The translations under genes were made by a program, and so were the position numbers. This document shows positions 24,300-34,507 of a DNA stretch of 64,000 nucleotides, piece by piece (position 1 is the first letter of the stretch; every line of letters begins with the position of its first letter). The notes beneath the pieces are model-generated. The model was not told the origin of the DNA, did not search any database, and saw nothing but the letters and a program-made list of their open reading frames with translations. Source of the stretch: Aeromicrobium stalagmiti (GTDB lineage Bacteria; Actinomycetota; Actinomycetes; Propionibacteriales; Nocardioidaceae). The stretch spans positions 124,001 through 188,000 of the forward strand of contig NZ_JABSTZ010000003.1 of assembly GCF_013283745.1 (NCBI RefSeq). The letters run 5' to 3'.

Positions 24300-25556
24300 T
24301 CAGGCTCCGAAGTACTTCTTCGTGTGGTGCAACGCCTCGACCAGCGCATCAATTTCCTGCTCGGTCGTGTAGAGGTAGAACGACGCACGTGTCGTCGACT
24401 GCACCCCGAACCGCAGGTGCAGGGGCTTGGCGCAGTGGTGGCCGGCCCGCACGGCGACGCCGCGCGAGTCGAGCAGCTGCGAGACGTCGTGCGGGTGCAC
24501 GCCGTCGAGCGTGAAGCTGATCGCTCCGCCGCGGTCGACGGCCTCCTTGGGACCGATGACCGTCAGCCCGTCGATCTCCTGCATCGCACCCAGCGCGTAG
24601 GCCGTGATGGTCTGCTCGTGCGCGGCGATCTCGGCCATGCCGATCGAGCTCAGGTAGTCGACCGCTGCACCGATGCCGACGGACTCGGCGATCGGCGGCG
24701 TGCCGGCCTCGAAGCGTGACGGCGGCGCGGCGTACGTCGAGCCCTGCATCGTGACCGTCTCGATCATCTCGCCGCCACCGAGGAACGGCGGCAGCTCGGC
24801 GAGGAGGTCGTAGCGGCCCCAGAGCACGCCGATGCCCGTCGGCCCGACGAGCTTGTGACCCGTGAACGCGACGAAGTCGGCGCCGAGCGCGGCCACGTCG
24901 ACCGGGATCTGCGGGACGGCCTGCGACGCGTCGACCACGACGAGCGCGCCGACCGCGTGCGCCTTGGCGATCACGACGTCGAGCGGGTTGATCGTGCCGA
25001 GCATGTTGGACACCCAGGTCAGCGAGACGACCTTGGTGCGCTCGGTGATCAGGGTGTTGATGTCGTCGAGGTCGAGTCGGCCCTCGTCGGTGACGCCGAA
25101 CCAGCGGAGCGTCGCTCCGGTGCGCTGGGTCAGCTGCTGCCACGGCACGATGTTGGAGTGGTGCTCCATCTCGGTGATGACGACCTCGTCGCCGGCACCG
25201 ACCCGACCCGCGTCGCCCAGCACGCGGGCCACGAGGTTGAGCGCCTCGGAGGCATTCTTGGTGTAGACGACCTCGTCGCGGCTCGGGGCGCCGATGAACG
25301 CCGCCACCTTGTCGCGACCGAGCTCGAAGGCCTCGCTCGCCTCGGCACCGAGCTGGTGCATCGCCCGGGCCACGTTGGCGTTGTGGTGCCGGTAGTGGTC
25401 ATCGATCGCGTCGATGACCTGCCGCGGCTTCTGCGAGGTGTTGGCGCTGTCGAGGTAGACCAGGGGGAGGTCGCCGGACAGACGACGGCCCAGGATCGGG
25501 AAGTCCCCCCGGATCCTCGCCACGTCGTACGTGGTCGTGCCCTCGACGACGGTCAC
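24300..25556 (-). CDS. sufS: cysteine desulfurase SufS
   Basis: This 418-residue PLP enzyme mobilises sulfur from cysteine as a persulfide. The PLP Lys is in TGHKLVGPTG, the PLP-site His in TEMEHHSNIVPWQ and the persulfide Cys in RAGHHCAKP near residue 361, the short active-site loop typical of group II desulfurases that need SufU. The GTG start at 25556 overlaps the sufC stop by four bases. It is the sulfur donor of the operon. Confidence 0.96.
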   Translation of the reverse strand: MTVVEGTTTYDVARIRGDFPILGRRLSGDLPLVYLDSANTSQKPRQVIDAIDDHYRHHNANVARAMHQLGAEASEAFELGRDKVAAFIGAPSRDEVVYTKNASEALNLVARVLGDAGRVGAGDEVVITEMEHHSNIVPWQQLTQRTGATLRWFGVTDEGRLDLDDINTLITERTKVVSLTWVSNMLGTINPLDVVIAKAHAVGALVVVDASQAVPQIPVDVAALGADFVAFTGHKLVGPTGIGVLWGRYDLLAELPPFLGGGEMIETVTMQGSTYAAPPSRFEAGTPPIAESVGIGAAVDYLSSIGMAEIAAHEQTITAYALGAMQEIDGLTVIGPKEAVDRGGAISFTLDGVHPHDVSQLLDSRGVAVRAGHHCAKPLHLRFGVQSTTRASFYLYTTEQEIDALVEALHHTKKYFGA

Positions 25557-26329
25557 GCCGGTGTCACTGCCTCTGCCGCGGCCTTGACGTACTTGTCGTA
25601 GCCGTTGGCCTCGAGCTCGTCGGCGAGCTCGGGTCCACCCTGGTCGGCGACGCGACCGGCGACGAACACGTGCACGTAGTCGGGCTTGATGTAGCGCAGG
25701 ATGCGCGTGTAGTGCGTGATGAGCAGCACGCCGCGGTCACCCTGCTCGCTGAAGCGGTTGACGCCCTCGGAGACGACCCGCAGGGCGTCGATGTCGAGGC
25801 CGGAGTCGGTCTCGTCGAGCACCGCGAACTTGGGGTTGAGCAGCTCGAGCTGCGCGATCTCGTGGCGCTTCTTCTCGCCGCCGGAGAAGCCCTCGTTGAC
25901 GCTGCGCTGGGCGAAGTCCTTGTCGAGCGTGACGCGCTCGAGCGCCTCGTTGACGTCCTTGACCCAGGTTCGGAGCTTGGGCGCCTCGCCGTCGATGGCC
26001 GTCTTGGCCGTGCGCAGGAAGTTGGCGACCGAGACGCCGGGGACCTCGACGGGGTACTGCATCGCGAGGAACAGGCCGGCGCGGGCGCGCTGGTCGACCG
26101 TCATCGACAAGATGTCGACGCCGTCGAGGGTCACGCTGCCACCGGTGATGTTGTACTTCGGGTGACCTGCGATGGAGTAGGCGAGGGTCGACTTGCCCGA
26201 GCCGTTGGGGCCCATGATCGCGTGGACCTCGCCGGTCTTGACGGTCAGGTCGACGCCCTTGAGGATCTCCTTCTCGCCCTCCTCGGTGGTGACCGAGACG
26301 TGCAGGTCCTTGATCTCGAGTGTTGCCAT
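25553..26329 (-). CDS. sufC: Fe-S cluster assembly ATPase SufC
   Basis: This 258-residue ABC-type ATPase drives the SufB-SufD scaffold. Walker A is GPNGSGKS at about 40-47; the signature is FSGGEKKRHEIAQ and Walker B is FAVLDETDSGLD, all characteristic of SufC. The ATG at 26329 lies two bases after the Rieske stop, with an AGGAG-like site overlapping that gene's end. Its stop overlaps sufS. It is soluble and cytoplasmic. Confidence 0.97.
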   Translation of the reverse strand: MATLEIKDLHVSVTTEEGEKEILKGVDLTVKTGEVHAIMGPNGSGKSTLAYSIAGHPKYNITGGSVTLDGVDILSMTVDQRARAGLFLAMQYPVEVPGVSVANFLRTAKTAIDGEAPKLRTWVKDVNEALERVTLDKDFAQRSVNEGFSGGEKKRHEIAQLELLNPKFAVLDETDSGLDIDALRVVSEGVNRFSEQGDRGVLLITHYTRILRYIKPDYVHVFVAGRVADQGGPELADELEANGYDKYVKAAAEAVTPA

Positions 26330-26331
26330 GT

Positions 26332-26652
26332 TCAGCTCCTGGGGGTGGAGAGATCGACCATCACGGTGTCTCCCTCGATCTGGGTGGAATAGGTCGGGAC
26401 GGCCTCGGTGGCCGGGTAGTTGAGCGGCTTGCCCGTGCGGACGTCGAAGCGTGATCCGTGCAGCCAGCACTCGATCTCGCAGCCCTCGACATCGCCCTCG
26501 GACAGCGGGATGGACGCATGCGAGCACTCGTCGCGGATCGCGTAGACGTCGTCGCCGTCGCGCACGAGGGCGATCTCCTGGCCGTCGACCTCGACTGCCA
26601 GGGCACCCCCGTCCGGGACGTCGGCGAGTGGCGCCGCCTGTACGAACGTCAC
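26332..26652 (-). CDS. Rieske 2Fe-2S ferredoxin-like protein in the suf operon
   Basis: This 106-residue protein is a single Rieske domain with ligands Cys43-His45 (CSH) and Cys62-His65 (CWLHG). It resembles the small ferredoxins of non-heme iron oxygenase systems. Its GTG start overlaps the sufD stop by four bases and sufC follows after two bases, so it is embedded in the assembly operon. It may supply electrons for cluster formation or be a dedicated client; either is inference. It is absent from the E. coli suf operon but common in actinobacterial ones. Confidence 0.92.
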   Translation of the reverse strand: MTFVQAAPLADVPDGGALAVEVDGQEIALVRDGDDVYAIRDECSHASIPLSEGDVEGCEIECWLHGSRFDVRTGKPLNYPATEAVPTYSTQIEGDTVMVDLSTPRS

Positions 26653-27808
26653 AGCTCGAGACGTCCTACGTGCTCGGCGAGCTCCTCCTCGATCGACTCG
26701 GTGAGTCGCTCCTGGAGGGCCGGGACGCCGATGCGGCGGATGATGTCGTTGAAGAAGCCATGGACGACGAGGCGACGTGCTTCCTCGGCGGGAATGCCGC
26801 GGCTCTGCAGGTAGAACAGGTGCTGGTCGTCGAAGCGGCCGGTCGTGGACGCGTGACCTGCACCCTCGATGTCGCCGGTCTCGATCTCCAGGTTGGGCAC
26901 CGAGTCGGCCTTGGCGCCGTCGGTCAGCACGAGGTTGTCGTTCTGCTCGAACGTCTCGATGCCCTCGGCCTCCTTGCGGATGAGGACGTTGCCGATCCAG
27001 ACCGTGTGGGCGTCCTGCCCCTGCAGCGCGCCCTTGTAGAGGACGTCGCTCTTGGTGCGGGGCGCCGTGTGGTCCGCGAAGAGGCGGTGCTCGATGTGCT
27101 GGCCCTGGTCGGCGAAGTAGACGCCGAGCATCTCGACGCTGCCACCGCTGCCGACGTAGTCGGCCGAGGTGCTGGCGCGCAGCACGTCGCCGCCGAGCGA
27201 GACCGCGACGTGCTTGAACGTCGCGTCGCGCCCGACCCGGGCGTGCTGGGTGACGACGTGCACGCTGTCGTCGTTCCAGTCCTGGACCGTCACGAACGTC
27301 AGCTGGGCGCCGTCCTCGAGGACGACCTCGATGTTCTCGGCCCAGGTGGCCGATCCGACGTAGTCGACAATGACGACCGCGCGGCTGAACCGTCCGGCGC
27401 GCACCAGCAGGTGGCCGGCGCCGGCCTTCTCGACTCCCCCGCCGTGCAGGCGGATCGTCGTGGGCTGCTCGACCTCGGCGTCGGCCGGGATCGTGACCTC
27501 GAACACCGACGTCGCGGCGTCCCAGGCGCGGGCGGAGACCCGGTCGACCGGGACGTAGCCGGAGACTCCGCGGGCGGAGTCGGCGGCGGGCACCGACACG
27601 GCGGTCACCTCGGGTGCGGAGTCGACCTCGATCTTGACGTCGCCGCCGTCGAGCGGGGCGTCCTTGTGCAGGTCGCGGAGGCGCTTGAGCGGGGTGAACC
27701 GCCAGATCTCCTCACGACCCGTGGGGATCTCGTGGTCGGCGAGGTCGAACGACCCCTCCGGGTGCAGGTGGCTCTCGACGGGAGCCAGCTCCAGGGCTTC
27801 TGCGATGC

Positions 27809-27812
<4 letters not shown>
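26649..27812 (-). CDS. sufD: Fe-S cluster assembly protein SufD
   Basis: This 387-residue scaffold subunit pairs with SufB and binds SufC. It has the SufBD beta-helix core (about 110-330) with [15 protein letters not shown] and the C-terminal helical SufC-binding region [21 protein letters not shown]. The N-terminal [16 protein letters not shown] is typical of SufD. The ATG at 27812 overlaps the sufB stop by four bases. SufD is needed for iron loading of the complex in other bacteria. Confidence 0.95.
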
Positions 27813-29250
<1,438 letters not shown>

Positions 29251-29254
<4 letters not shown>

Positions 29255-29967
29255 GACGGCAACCTCTCTGCAGTGGGGGAACTCGTGGTGTCTGGGGTGT
29301 GAGGCAGGTGCGTCGTGCACACGCCGTCGCCGTGGGCGATCGTCGCGAGCCGTTGCACGTGAGTGCCGAGCAGCCGAGCGAACATCTCGGTCTCGGCCTC
29401 ACACATCTGGGGGAACTCCTCGGCCACGTGGGCGACCGGGCAGTGGTGCTGGCACATCTGGGCGCCGGCGGGGGTGGTGCTGACGGAGGCCGCGAAGCCG
29501 TCCTTGCTCAGCGCCTCGGCGAGCACGCGGGGGCGCTGCACGGGGTCGGCGGTCTGGAGCAGCGGGCGGTAGCGCTCCTCGAGGTCGACCAGGCGGTGGC
29601 GGGCGAAGGCCATGACGGCCTCGTCCCCTCCGGTCTCGGCGAGGTAGCGCAGGGCGCCGGCGGCGAGCTCGTCGTAGGCATGGGCGAAGTGGTCGCGGCC
29701 GGAGTCGGTGATGACGAAGACCTTGGCGGGACGTCCGCGGCCGCGCTGGCCGGTGATGCGCTGGTCGCGCGCCTCGAGCACGCCGTCGGCGAGCAGCTGG
29801 TCGAGGTGACGACGCACCGCGGCCGGCGTTAGGCCGAGCTGGACGGCGAGGTCGGCAGCCGTCGACGGGCCGTTCTCGAGGATCGTCGTGGCCACGCGCT
29901 CACGGGTCGGCGCGTCGTCCACTGCCGGGTCGGCAGCGGGCGCGTCAGGCGACCCGTTGTATTTCAC
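29251..29967 (-). CDS. sufR: SufR-type iron-sulfur-sensing repressor of the suf operon
   Basis: This 238-residue regulator has a DeoR/ArsR-like winged helix (about 22-90, [20 protein letters not shown]) and four C-terminal cysteines, Cys172, Cys176, Cys189 and Cys217, of which three could hold a 4Fe-4S cluster. It is first in the suf operon, as in mycobacteria, and would repress it when cluster-loaded. Its GTG start lies inside the candidate operator, and a CACACT -10 six bases upstream predicts a leaderless mRNA, giving tight autoregulation. Confidence 0.93.
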
Positions 29968-29979
29968 AAGACAAGTGTG
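29964..29979 (-). promoter_or_regulatory. candidate SufR operator overlapping the -10 and start codon of sufR
   Basis: On the minus strand ACACT-TGTCT-TGTGA spans 29964-29978; it fits the ACACT-N5-TGTGA pattern I recall for mycobacterial SufR. CACACT (29974-29979) is a -10 candidate six bases before the GTG at 29967; TTGAAA lies about 18 bases further upstream as a -35. Confidence 0.6.
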
Positions 29980-30113
29980 CCTTTAATCGCCAAACGCTTT
30001 CAACGAAGGTCAACCTTAGTGAGCGCGGCCTCTTCGCCGGTCCTAACGACGTCTTCCGTGGCGTTGGAGACCGGGCCGGACGCCGTCGTGACACGCGTCA
30101 CGTGGGCGTGTCG

Positions 30114-31427
30114 TCAGGACTCGACCATGCCCGAGGGCAGGACGGCCGCGTCGGCGGCGCGAAGACCCTCCTCCCACCCCCGGGCGTCGAACCGGGTGCG
30201 GCGCGACCCGGTGGTGACGTGAGGGAAGAGTCGCTCGAACTCCTCGTCGATCGCGGCGGCCTGGCGCCTCAGGACGGGCAGGAGGCCTCCCCCGTAGTCG
30301 GCCACCGCCTCGTCCGTCGACGCGGTGAGACGCTCGCCGATGCGCGACGCGTAGGCCGTGAGGAAGGCCTTGCGGAACGCCGTCGACCGGTCGGGACCCG
30401 ACCGCCCGGGTACCTGGCCGGCGTGGGTCATGGCAGTGGTCGCCTGCACGAGGGTCGAGGTGAACAGCATCTCGACCTGCACGAGGTCGGTCGGGACGCC
30501 GACGATCGTCATGCAGCTCGCGAAGTCGTTCCAGACCGCGCGCGTGCGGTTGGCCCGGGCGACGACGTCGAGAAGTCCCGCCTTCTCCATCGCGTAGGGG
30601 TGGTGGATCAGCACCCGGACGCCCTGGACCACGAGCGACTCCCCCGCCTCGTCGGCCAGCAGCGCCTCGTCGATCGAGTGACGGGTCATGAGGTCCTGGG
30701 CCTTGGCGGTGAACGCCTCGGCCTCGGCGGTGAACTCCGTGGACTCGGCCTTGGCCAGCAGCGCGCGGACGCGGGTGAGGGTCTTGGCCTGGGCCCCGGT
30801 GGGCCGCGGCGAGGACGATGCGACCCGGTGCGGTCGCCCCCACCCGGACGGGGGCGGCATGAGCAGCTGCGACCGGGGCAGCCGCCGGACGAGGTCGAGC
30901 ACCGTGAGCGCGGCGACCCAGTCGGCGGTGGAGGCCTGTCCGCGCAGCGCCAGCAGATCATCGGCGCCCTCGAGTGCACCGTGCCGCGACGCCACGATGC
31001 GCAGCTGCTCGACCCAGGCCTGCGGCGCGCGACGCTCGGCCGCCGACCGGTCGGCCTCGATCAGCACCGCCTGGGCGATCCAGCGTGCGGCCGGGGCCGA
31101 CGTACGGCGACGGGTGGCGTGGACGAGCTCGAGCGGCTGCCAGCCGTGCTCCCACGCAGCGCCGATCCGGGCCAGCACCTCGTCGACGACCAGCCGTGCC
31201 GGATCGAGCGCCGGGTCGTCGGCGGCGGCACCGATGTCGTTGAGCGTCGCGATCCGCGGGCCGGCGACCTGGGCCGAGACGAGGGCGTGGCGCACGGCCA
31301 CCTCGACGAGGGTCATGATCTCCGCCCGGGACAGCGCGGTGCGTCCCGTCGCGGGAGGTGCGACGCGGGCCGATCGCGGGTGCGCCTGCCGTCTGGCGTC
31401 GCGGCGTCGTCGGCTGTCCTGTCCCAT
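30114..31427 (-). CDS. DUF2786 domain-containing protein
   Basis: This 437-residue protein has a basic N-terminus, a helical middle region and, at about 238-280, the DUF2786 signature (KTLTRVRALLAKAESTEFTAEAEAFTAKAQDLMTRHSID split across the motif). A C-terminal domain with HHPYAMEKAGLLDVVARANR follows, as in other actinobacterial members. The function is unknown; phage and mycobacterial relatives are likewise uncharacterised. The predicted start has only a weak -10 candidate (AAGGAT) six bases upstream. It is divergent from the LigD-type polymerase gene, 77 bases apart. Confidence 0.8.
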   Translation of the reverse strand: MGQDSRRRRDARRQAHPRSARVAPPATGRTALSRAEIMTLVEVAVRHALVSAQVAGPRIATLNDIGAAADDPALDPARLVVDEVLARIGAAWEHGWQPLELVHATRRRTSAPAARWIAQAVLIEADRSAAERRAPQAWVEQLRIVASRHGALEGADDLLALRGQASTADWVAALTVLDLVRRLPRSQLLMPPPSGWGRPHRVASSSPRPTGAQAKTLTRVRALLAKAESTEFTAEAEAFTAKAQDLMTRHSIDEALLADEAGESLVVQGVRVLIHHPYAMEKAGLLDVVARANRTRAVWNDFASCMTIVGVPTDLVQVEMLFTSTLVQATTAMTHAGQVPGRSGPDRSTAFRKAFLTAYASRIGERLTASTDEAVADYGGGLLPVLRRQAAAIDEEFERLFPHVTTGSRRTRFDARGWEEGLRAADAAVLPSGMVES

Positions 31428-31492
31428 GACCCCATCCTTGCAAGGTCTGGCGACAACGACGAGCGAGCATCCACAGGGGCCTGTCGCCGTCC

Positions 31493-31498
31493 TAGAGT
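31493..31498 (+). promoter_or_regulatory. -10 element of the LigD-type polymerase gene, leaderless type
   Basis: TAGAGT lies six bases before the ATG at 31505. Confidence 0.6.
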
Positions 31499-31504
31499 GT
31501 CGTC

Positions 31505-32548
31505 ATGGCGAGCGACGCGGTGCACATCGACGCAGGGGGCCGGCAGGTACGGGTCTCGAGCCCGACGCGGGTGATCTACGAGGCGACCGACTTCTCCGCC
31601 GAGGTCACCAAGGTGATGGTCGCCGAGTACTACGTCGCCGTCGCCGACGGGCTGATGCGGGCGCTCCGCGAGCGTCCGGTCGCGCTGGAGCGCTGGCCCA
31701 AGGGCATCCGCGAGGGGATGGTCATGTCGACCCGTTCCGACGGGCACGGCGACGCCTTCTATCAAAAGAGGATGATGCGCGGCGCGCCCGACTACGTCGA
31801 GAGCACCCGCGTGCTGTTCCCCTCCGGACGTCCTGCCGACGAGATGTGCATGACGGAGGTCGCGGTCGCCGCGTGGGCGGCGCACATGGGAGCGGTCACC
31901 TTTCACCCCTGGCCGACGCGGCGCGCCGACAACGACCGCCCCGACGAGCTGCGCATCGACCTCGACCCGTTCGGCACCGCCACGTTCGCCGACGCCGTGC
32001 GCGTCGCCGCGGTCGCGCGGGACCTGTTCGCCGAGCACGGCATCCGTGCCTTCGCCAAGACGAGCGGCAAGCGCGGCGTCCACGTCTATGCCCGCATCGA
32101 GCCGTCGTGGACGTTCACGGACGTCCGGCACGCCGCGATCGCCTTCGCCCGCGAGCTCGAGCGCCGCACCGACGGGGTCACCACCCACTGGTGGAAGGAG
32201 GAGCGGGGCGACAACATCTTCATCGACTTCAACCAGAACTGCCGCGACCGCACCATCGCCTCGGCATACAGCCTGCGTCCCTCCCCCGGCGCCACCGTCT
32301 CGATGCCGGTGACCTGGGACGAGCTCGCGGCCCTCGACGACCCGCGCGCCTTCACACTGCACACCGTCCCGGCCAAGCTCGCCACCGACGGTGACGCGTG
32401 GGCCGAGATCGACGACGTCGCGCACTCCCTCGACCCGCTGCTCGAGCTGTGGGCGGCCGACCCGACCGAGATGCCGTACCCGCCGGAGTACCCCAAGATG
32501 CCGGGCGAGCCGAAGCGGGTGCAGCCCAGCAAGGCGAAGAAGGACTGA
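31505..32548 (+). CDS. standalone LigD-type polymerase (archaeo-eukaryotic primase family)
   Basis: This 347-residue protein matches the polymerase domain of the end-joining enzyme LigD. The catalytic pair Asp152/Asp154 lies in LRIDLDPFG, and family motifs RWPKGI, FAKTSGKRGVHVYARI and SAYSLRP are present. Such enzymes add nucleotides, preferentially ribonucleotides, at broken DNA ends. Ligase and nuclease domains are absent; a LigC-like ligase gene lies 2 kb downstream. No ku gene is in the window. The role is therefore inferred as gap filling in end joining or excision repair. Confidence 0.92.
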   Translation: MASDAVHIDAGGRQVRVSSPTRVIYEATDFSAEVTKVMVAEYYVAVADGLMRALRERPVALERWPKGIREGMVMSTRSDGHGDAFYQKRMMRGAPDYVESTRVLFPSGRPADEMCMTEVAVAAWAAHMGAVTFHPWPTRRADNDRPDELRIDLDPFGTATFADAVRVAAVARDLFAEHGIRAFAKTSGKRGVHVYARIEPSWTFTDVRHAAIAFARELERRTDGVTTHWWKEERGDNIFIDFNQNCRDRTIASAYSLRPSPGATVSMPVTWDELAALDDPRAFTLHTVPAKLATDGDAWAEIDDVAHSLDPLLELWAADPTEMPYPPEYPKMPGEPKRVQPSKAKKD

Positions 32549-32565
32549 CTCCGCCAACGGCCGGG

Positions 32566-33495
32566 TCAGCCTCTCAGCGGTGGCCCGCCCTGCCAGCGAC
32601 CGCGACCTGCGTGCTTGGCGTCGTACATCCTGCGGTCTGCCTCGCGCATCAGTGCCGCAGCCGTGAGGCGTCCTCCACGGGTCGAGGGGCCCGTGACGAC
32701 CACGCCGACGCTGCCGCCGACCGACATCGGCTCGGCGACGTCGGGCAGGACGAGGTGCTGCCCCAGCACGTCGACCAGACGATCGGCCAGGTCGCCGACC
32801 TCGTCGGGTCCGGTGATCTCGGGGCAGAGCACGACGAACTCGTCGCCGCCGACCCGTGCGACCACGTCGGTCTGACGCACGGCTGATCGCAGGCGGGCCG
32901 CCACCTCGACGAGCAGCACGTCACCGGCCGCATGGCCGTGCTGGTCGTTCACCGGCTTGAAGTGGTCGAGGTCGATCATCAGCAGGGCGATGGCCGATCC
33001 GTTTCGAGCGCGGGCGGTCACCGCCTGCTCGAGGCGCTCCTCCAGCAGGGCGCGGTTGAACAGGCCGGTCAAGGCGTCCGTCGTGGCTCGGCGCGCCATC
33101 TCCGCGTGCGCCGCGGCGAGCTCCCGCTCGGCCCGCACCCGGGGCGACACGTCGACCACCAGGACGAAGAAGCCGTTGACCTGCTCGGATTCGTCGATGT
33201 CGGGGATGTAGTAGGCCTGCGAGAACCTCAGGACCCCGGACGCGTCGACGATCTCGCGGTCGAACAGCTGCGGCTCCCCTGCGAGTGCTGCCTTGATGAA
33301 CGGGAGGTTCTTGGCGAACAGGTCCTCGCCGATGACCTCGCGGATGTGCAGTCCCAGCATCTGCTCCGGCGACATGCCGAACCACTCGACGTACGCGTCG
33401 TTGGCCAGGACGTTGAGCAGGTCGCGATCCCAGTAGCCGACCATGGCCGGGATGTTGTCGACCAGGGTGCGGAGAAGACGCGCGGTGTCCTTCAC
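32566..33495 (-). CDS. diguanylate cyclase with N-terminal PAS domain
   Basis: This 309-residue cytoplasmic enzyme has a PAS sensor domain (about 5-120, with NIPAMVGYWDRDLLNVLAND and a PAC-type GFFVLVVDVS end) and a GGDEF domain (about 135-300). The active site is intact, GGDEF at 216-220, and an RxxD inhibitory site sits five residues before it (RQTD at 207-210). It should make c-di-GMP with product feedback. The signal read by the PAS domain is unknown. A TACATT -10 six bases before the GTG predicts a leaderless mRNA. Confidence 0.94.
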   Translation of the reverse strand: MKDTARLLRTLVDNIPAMVGYWDRDLLNVLANDAYVEWFGMSPEQMLGLHIREVIGEDLFAKNLPFIKAALAGEPQLFDREIVDASGVLRFSQAYYIPDIDESEQVNGFFVLVVDVSPRVRAERELAAAHAEMARRATTDALTGLFNRALLEERLEQAVTARARNGSAIALLMIDLDHFKPVNDQHGHAAGDVLLVEVAARLRSAVRQTDVVARVGGDEFVVLCPEITGPDEVGDLADRLVDVLGQHLVLPDVAEPMSVGGSVGVVVTGPSTRGGRLTAAALMREADRRMYDAKHAGRGRWQGGPPLRG

Positions 33496-33501
33496 CCGGC
33501 C

Positions 33502-33507
33502 AATGTA
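33502..33507 (-). promoter_or_regulatory. -10 element of the PAS-GGDEF gene, leaderless type
   Basis: TACATT on the minus strand lies six bases before the GTG at 33495. Confidence 0.55.
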
Positions 33508-33567
33508 GGGCTGCGAAGGTGCAGCAGCGGCCGAGAGACCTCACAGCCGCGTCATGGACACCCTGTC

Positions 33568-33573
33568 TAGAGT
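33568..33573 (+). promoter_or_regulatory. -10 element of the alarmone synthetase gene, leaderless type
   Basis: TAGAGT lies seven bases before the GTG at 33581; this selects that start over ATG codons at 33554 and 33602. Confidence 0.6.
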
Positions 33574-33580
33574 GACACTC

Positions 33581-34360
33581 GTGGACCCCACGCCTGCACG
33601 GATGGATCTCGGCCGTCTCATCGAGCAGCCCTCCGGCGACTTCTCGTCCGAGGAGTCCCAGCAGCTCCGCCAGGACTTCACGCGTTTCATGATGCGATAC
33701 AAGTTCGGCATGGAGGAGATCGTCACCAAGCTGTCGATCCTGCGTGACGAGTTCGCCCACCTCCACGACACCAACCCCATCGAGAACATCTCGTCGAGGC
33801 TCAAGAACCCCGACAGCATCCTGGAGAAGATGGGCCGCAAGAACTGCGAGCCCACCTTCGAGTCGATCACCGAGAAGATCACCGACATCGCAGGGGTGCG
33901 GGTGACCTGCAGCTTCGTGTCGGACGTCTATCACGTGTTCGAGCTGCTCACGAGCCAGTCGGACGTCAACGTCGTCGACATCCGCGACTACATCACCGAC
34001 CCCAAGCCCAACGGCTACCGCAGCCTGCACGCCCTGATCGAGGTGCCGGTGTTCATGAGCGACGGCGAGGTGCCGGTGCTCGTGGAGGTGCAGATGCGCA
34101 CGATCGCGATGGACTTCTGGGCGAGCCTGGAGCACAAGATCCACTACAAGTACCGCGAAGAGGTGCCCGAGTCGCTGCTCGAGGGCCTGCGACAGGCGGC
34201 GGAGACCGCCGGCGAGCTCGACACGACGATGGAGCGCCTGCACACCGAGGTCAAGACCGCCGGTGAGCTGTCGGTCGAGCTGCAGCGCAAGCTCCGCGCC
34301 TCGGGCGACGTCGTGCCCGACGAGGCCTTCGTCGAGCGTCTCCGCGGCCTCTCCCCCTAG
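33581..34360 (+). CDS. small alarmone synthetase (RelA/SpoT synthetase domain only)
   Basis: This 259-residue protein carries only the (p)ppGpp synthetase domain. Landmarks are the RLKNPDSILEKMGRK segment (RxKxxxSxxxK type), DIAGVRVTCSFVSDVYHV, DYITDPKPNGYRSLHALIEV and VEVQMRTIAMDFWASLEHKIHYK. No HD hydrolase or TGS/ACT domains are present, so it is the SAS type, which adds to the alarmone pool in response to specific stress. A C-terminal helix probably mediates tetramer assembly. It is divergent from the c-di-GMP synthase gene. Confidence 0.94.
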   Translation: MDPTPARMDLGRLIEQPSGDFSSEESQQLRQDFTRFMMRYKFGMEEIVTKLSILRDEFAHLHDTNPIENISSRLKNPDSILEKMGRKNCEPTFESITEKITDIAGVRVTCSFVSDVYHVFELLTSQSDVNVVDIRDYITDPKPNGYRSLHALIEVPVFMSDGEVPVLVEVQMRTIAMDFWASLEHKIHYKYREEVPESLLEGLRQAAETAGELDTTMERLHTEVKTAGELSVELQRKLRASGDVVPDEAFVERLRGLSP

Positions 34361-34389
34361 CCGGGGCGGTGGATCCTCCACCCCATCGT

Positions 34390-34497
34390 GCCCCGACCCC
34401 GCCGCGGCGGTGGAAGCTCAACCTCAAGGACCGCCAGAAGGTTGAGCATCGACCTGCGATGGCAGGGTGAGGTTGCAGATCCACCTGCAGCGGGGCG
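34390..34497. repeat. imperfect palindrome with competing stems between convergent genes
   Basis: GCCCCG, GGTGGA and CAACCTCA pair in order with CGGGGC, TCCACC and TGAGGTTG (34468-34475). The same CTCAACCT (34417-34424) can instead pair with AGGTTGAG at 34439-34446, so two folds exclude each other. A separate hairpin GGTGGA-TCC-TCCACC lies just before it (about 34368-34382). Confidence 0.65.
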
Positions 34498-34507
34498 TGA
34501 CGCTGCG

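Noticed and set aside
30102-31574. 490-codon plus-strand frame opposite the DUF2786 gene
   Set aside because: Antisense shadow with arginine/glycine-rich composition; the DUF2786 domain is on the minus strand.
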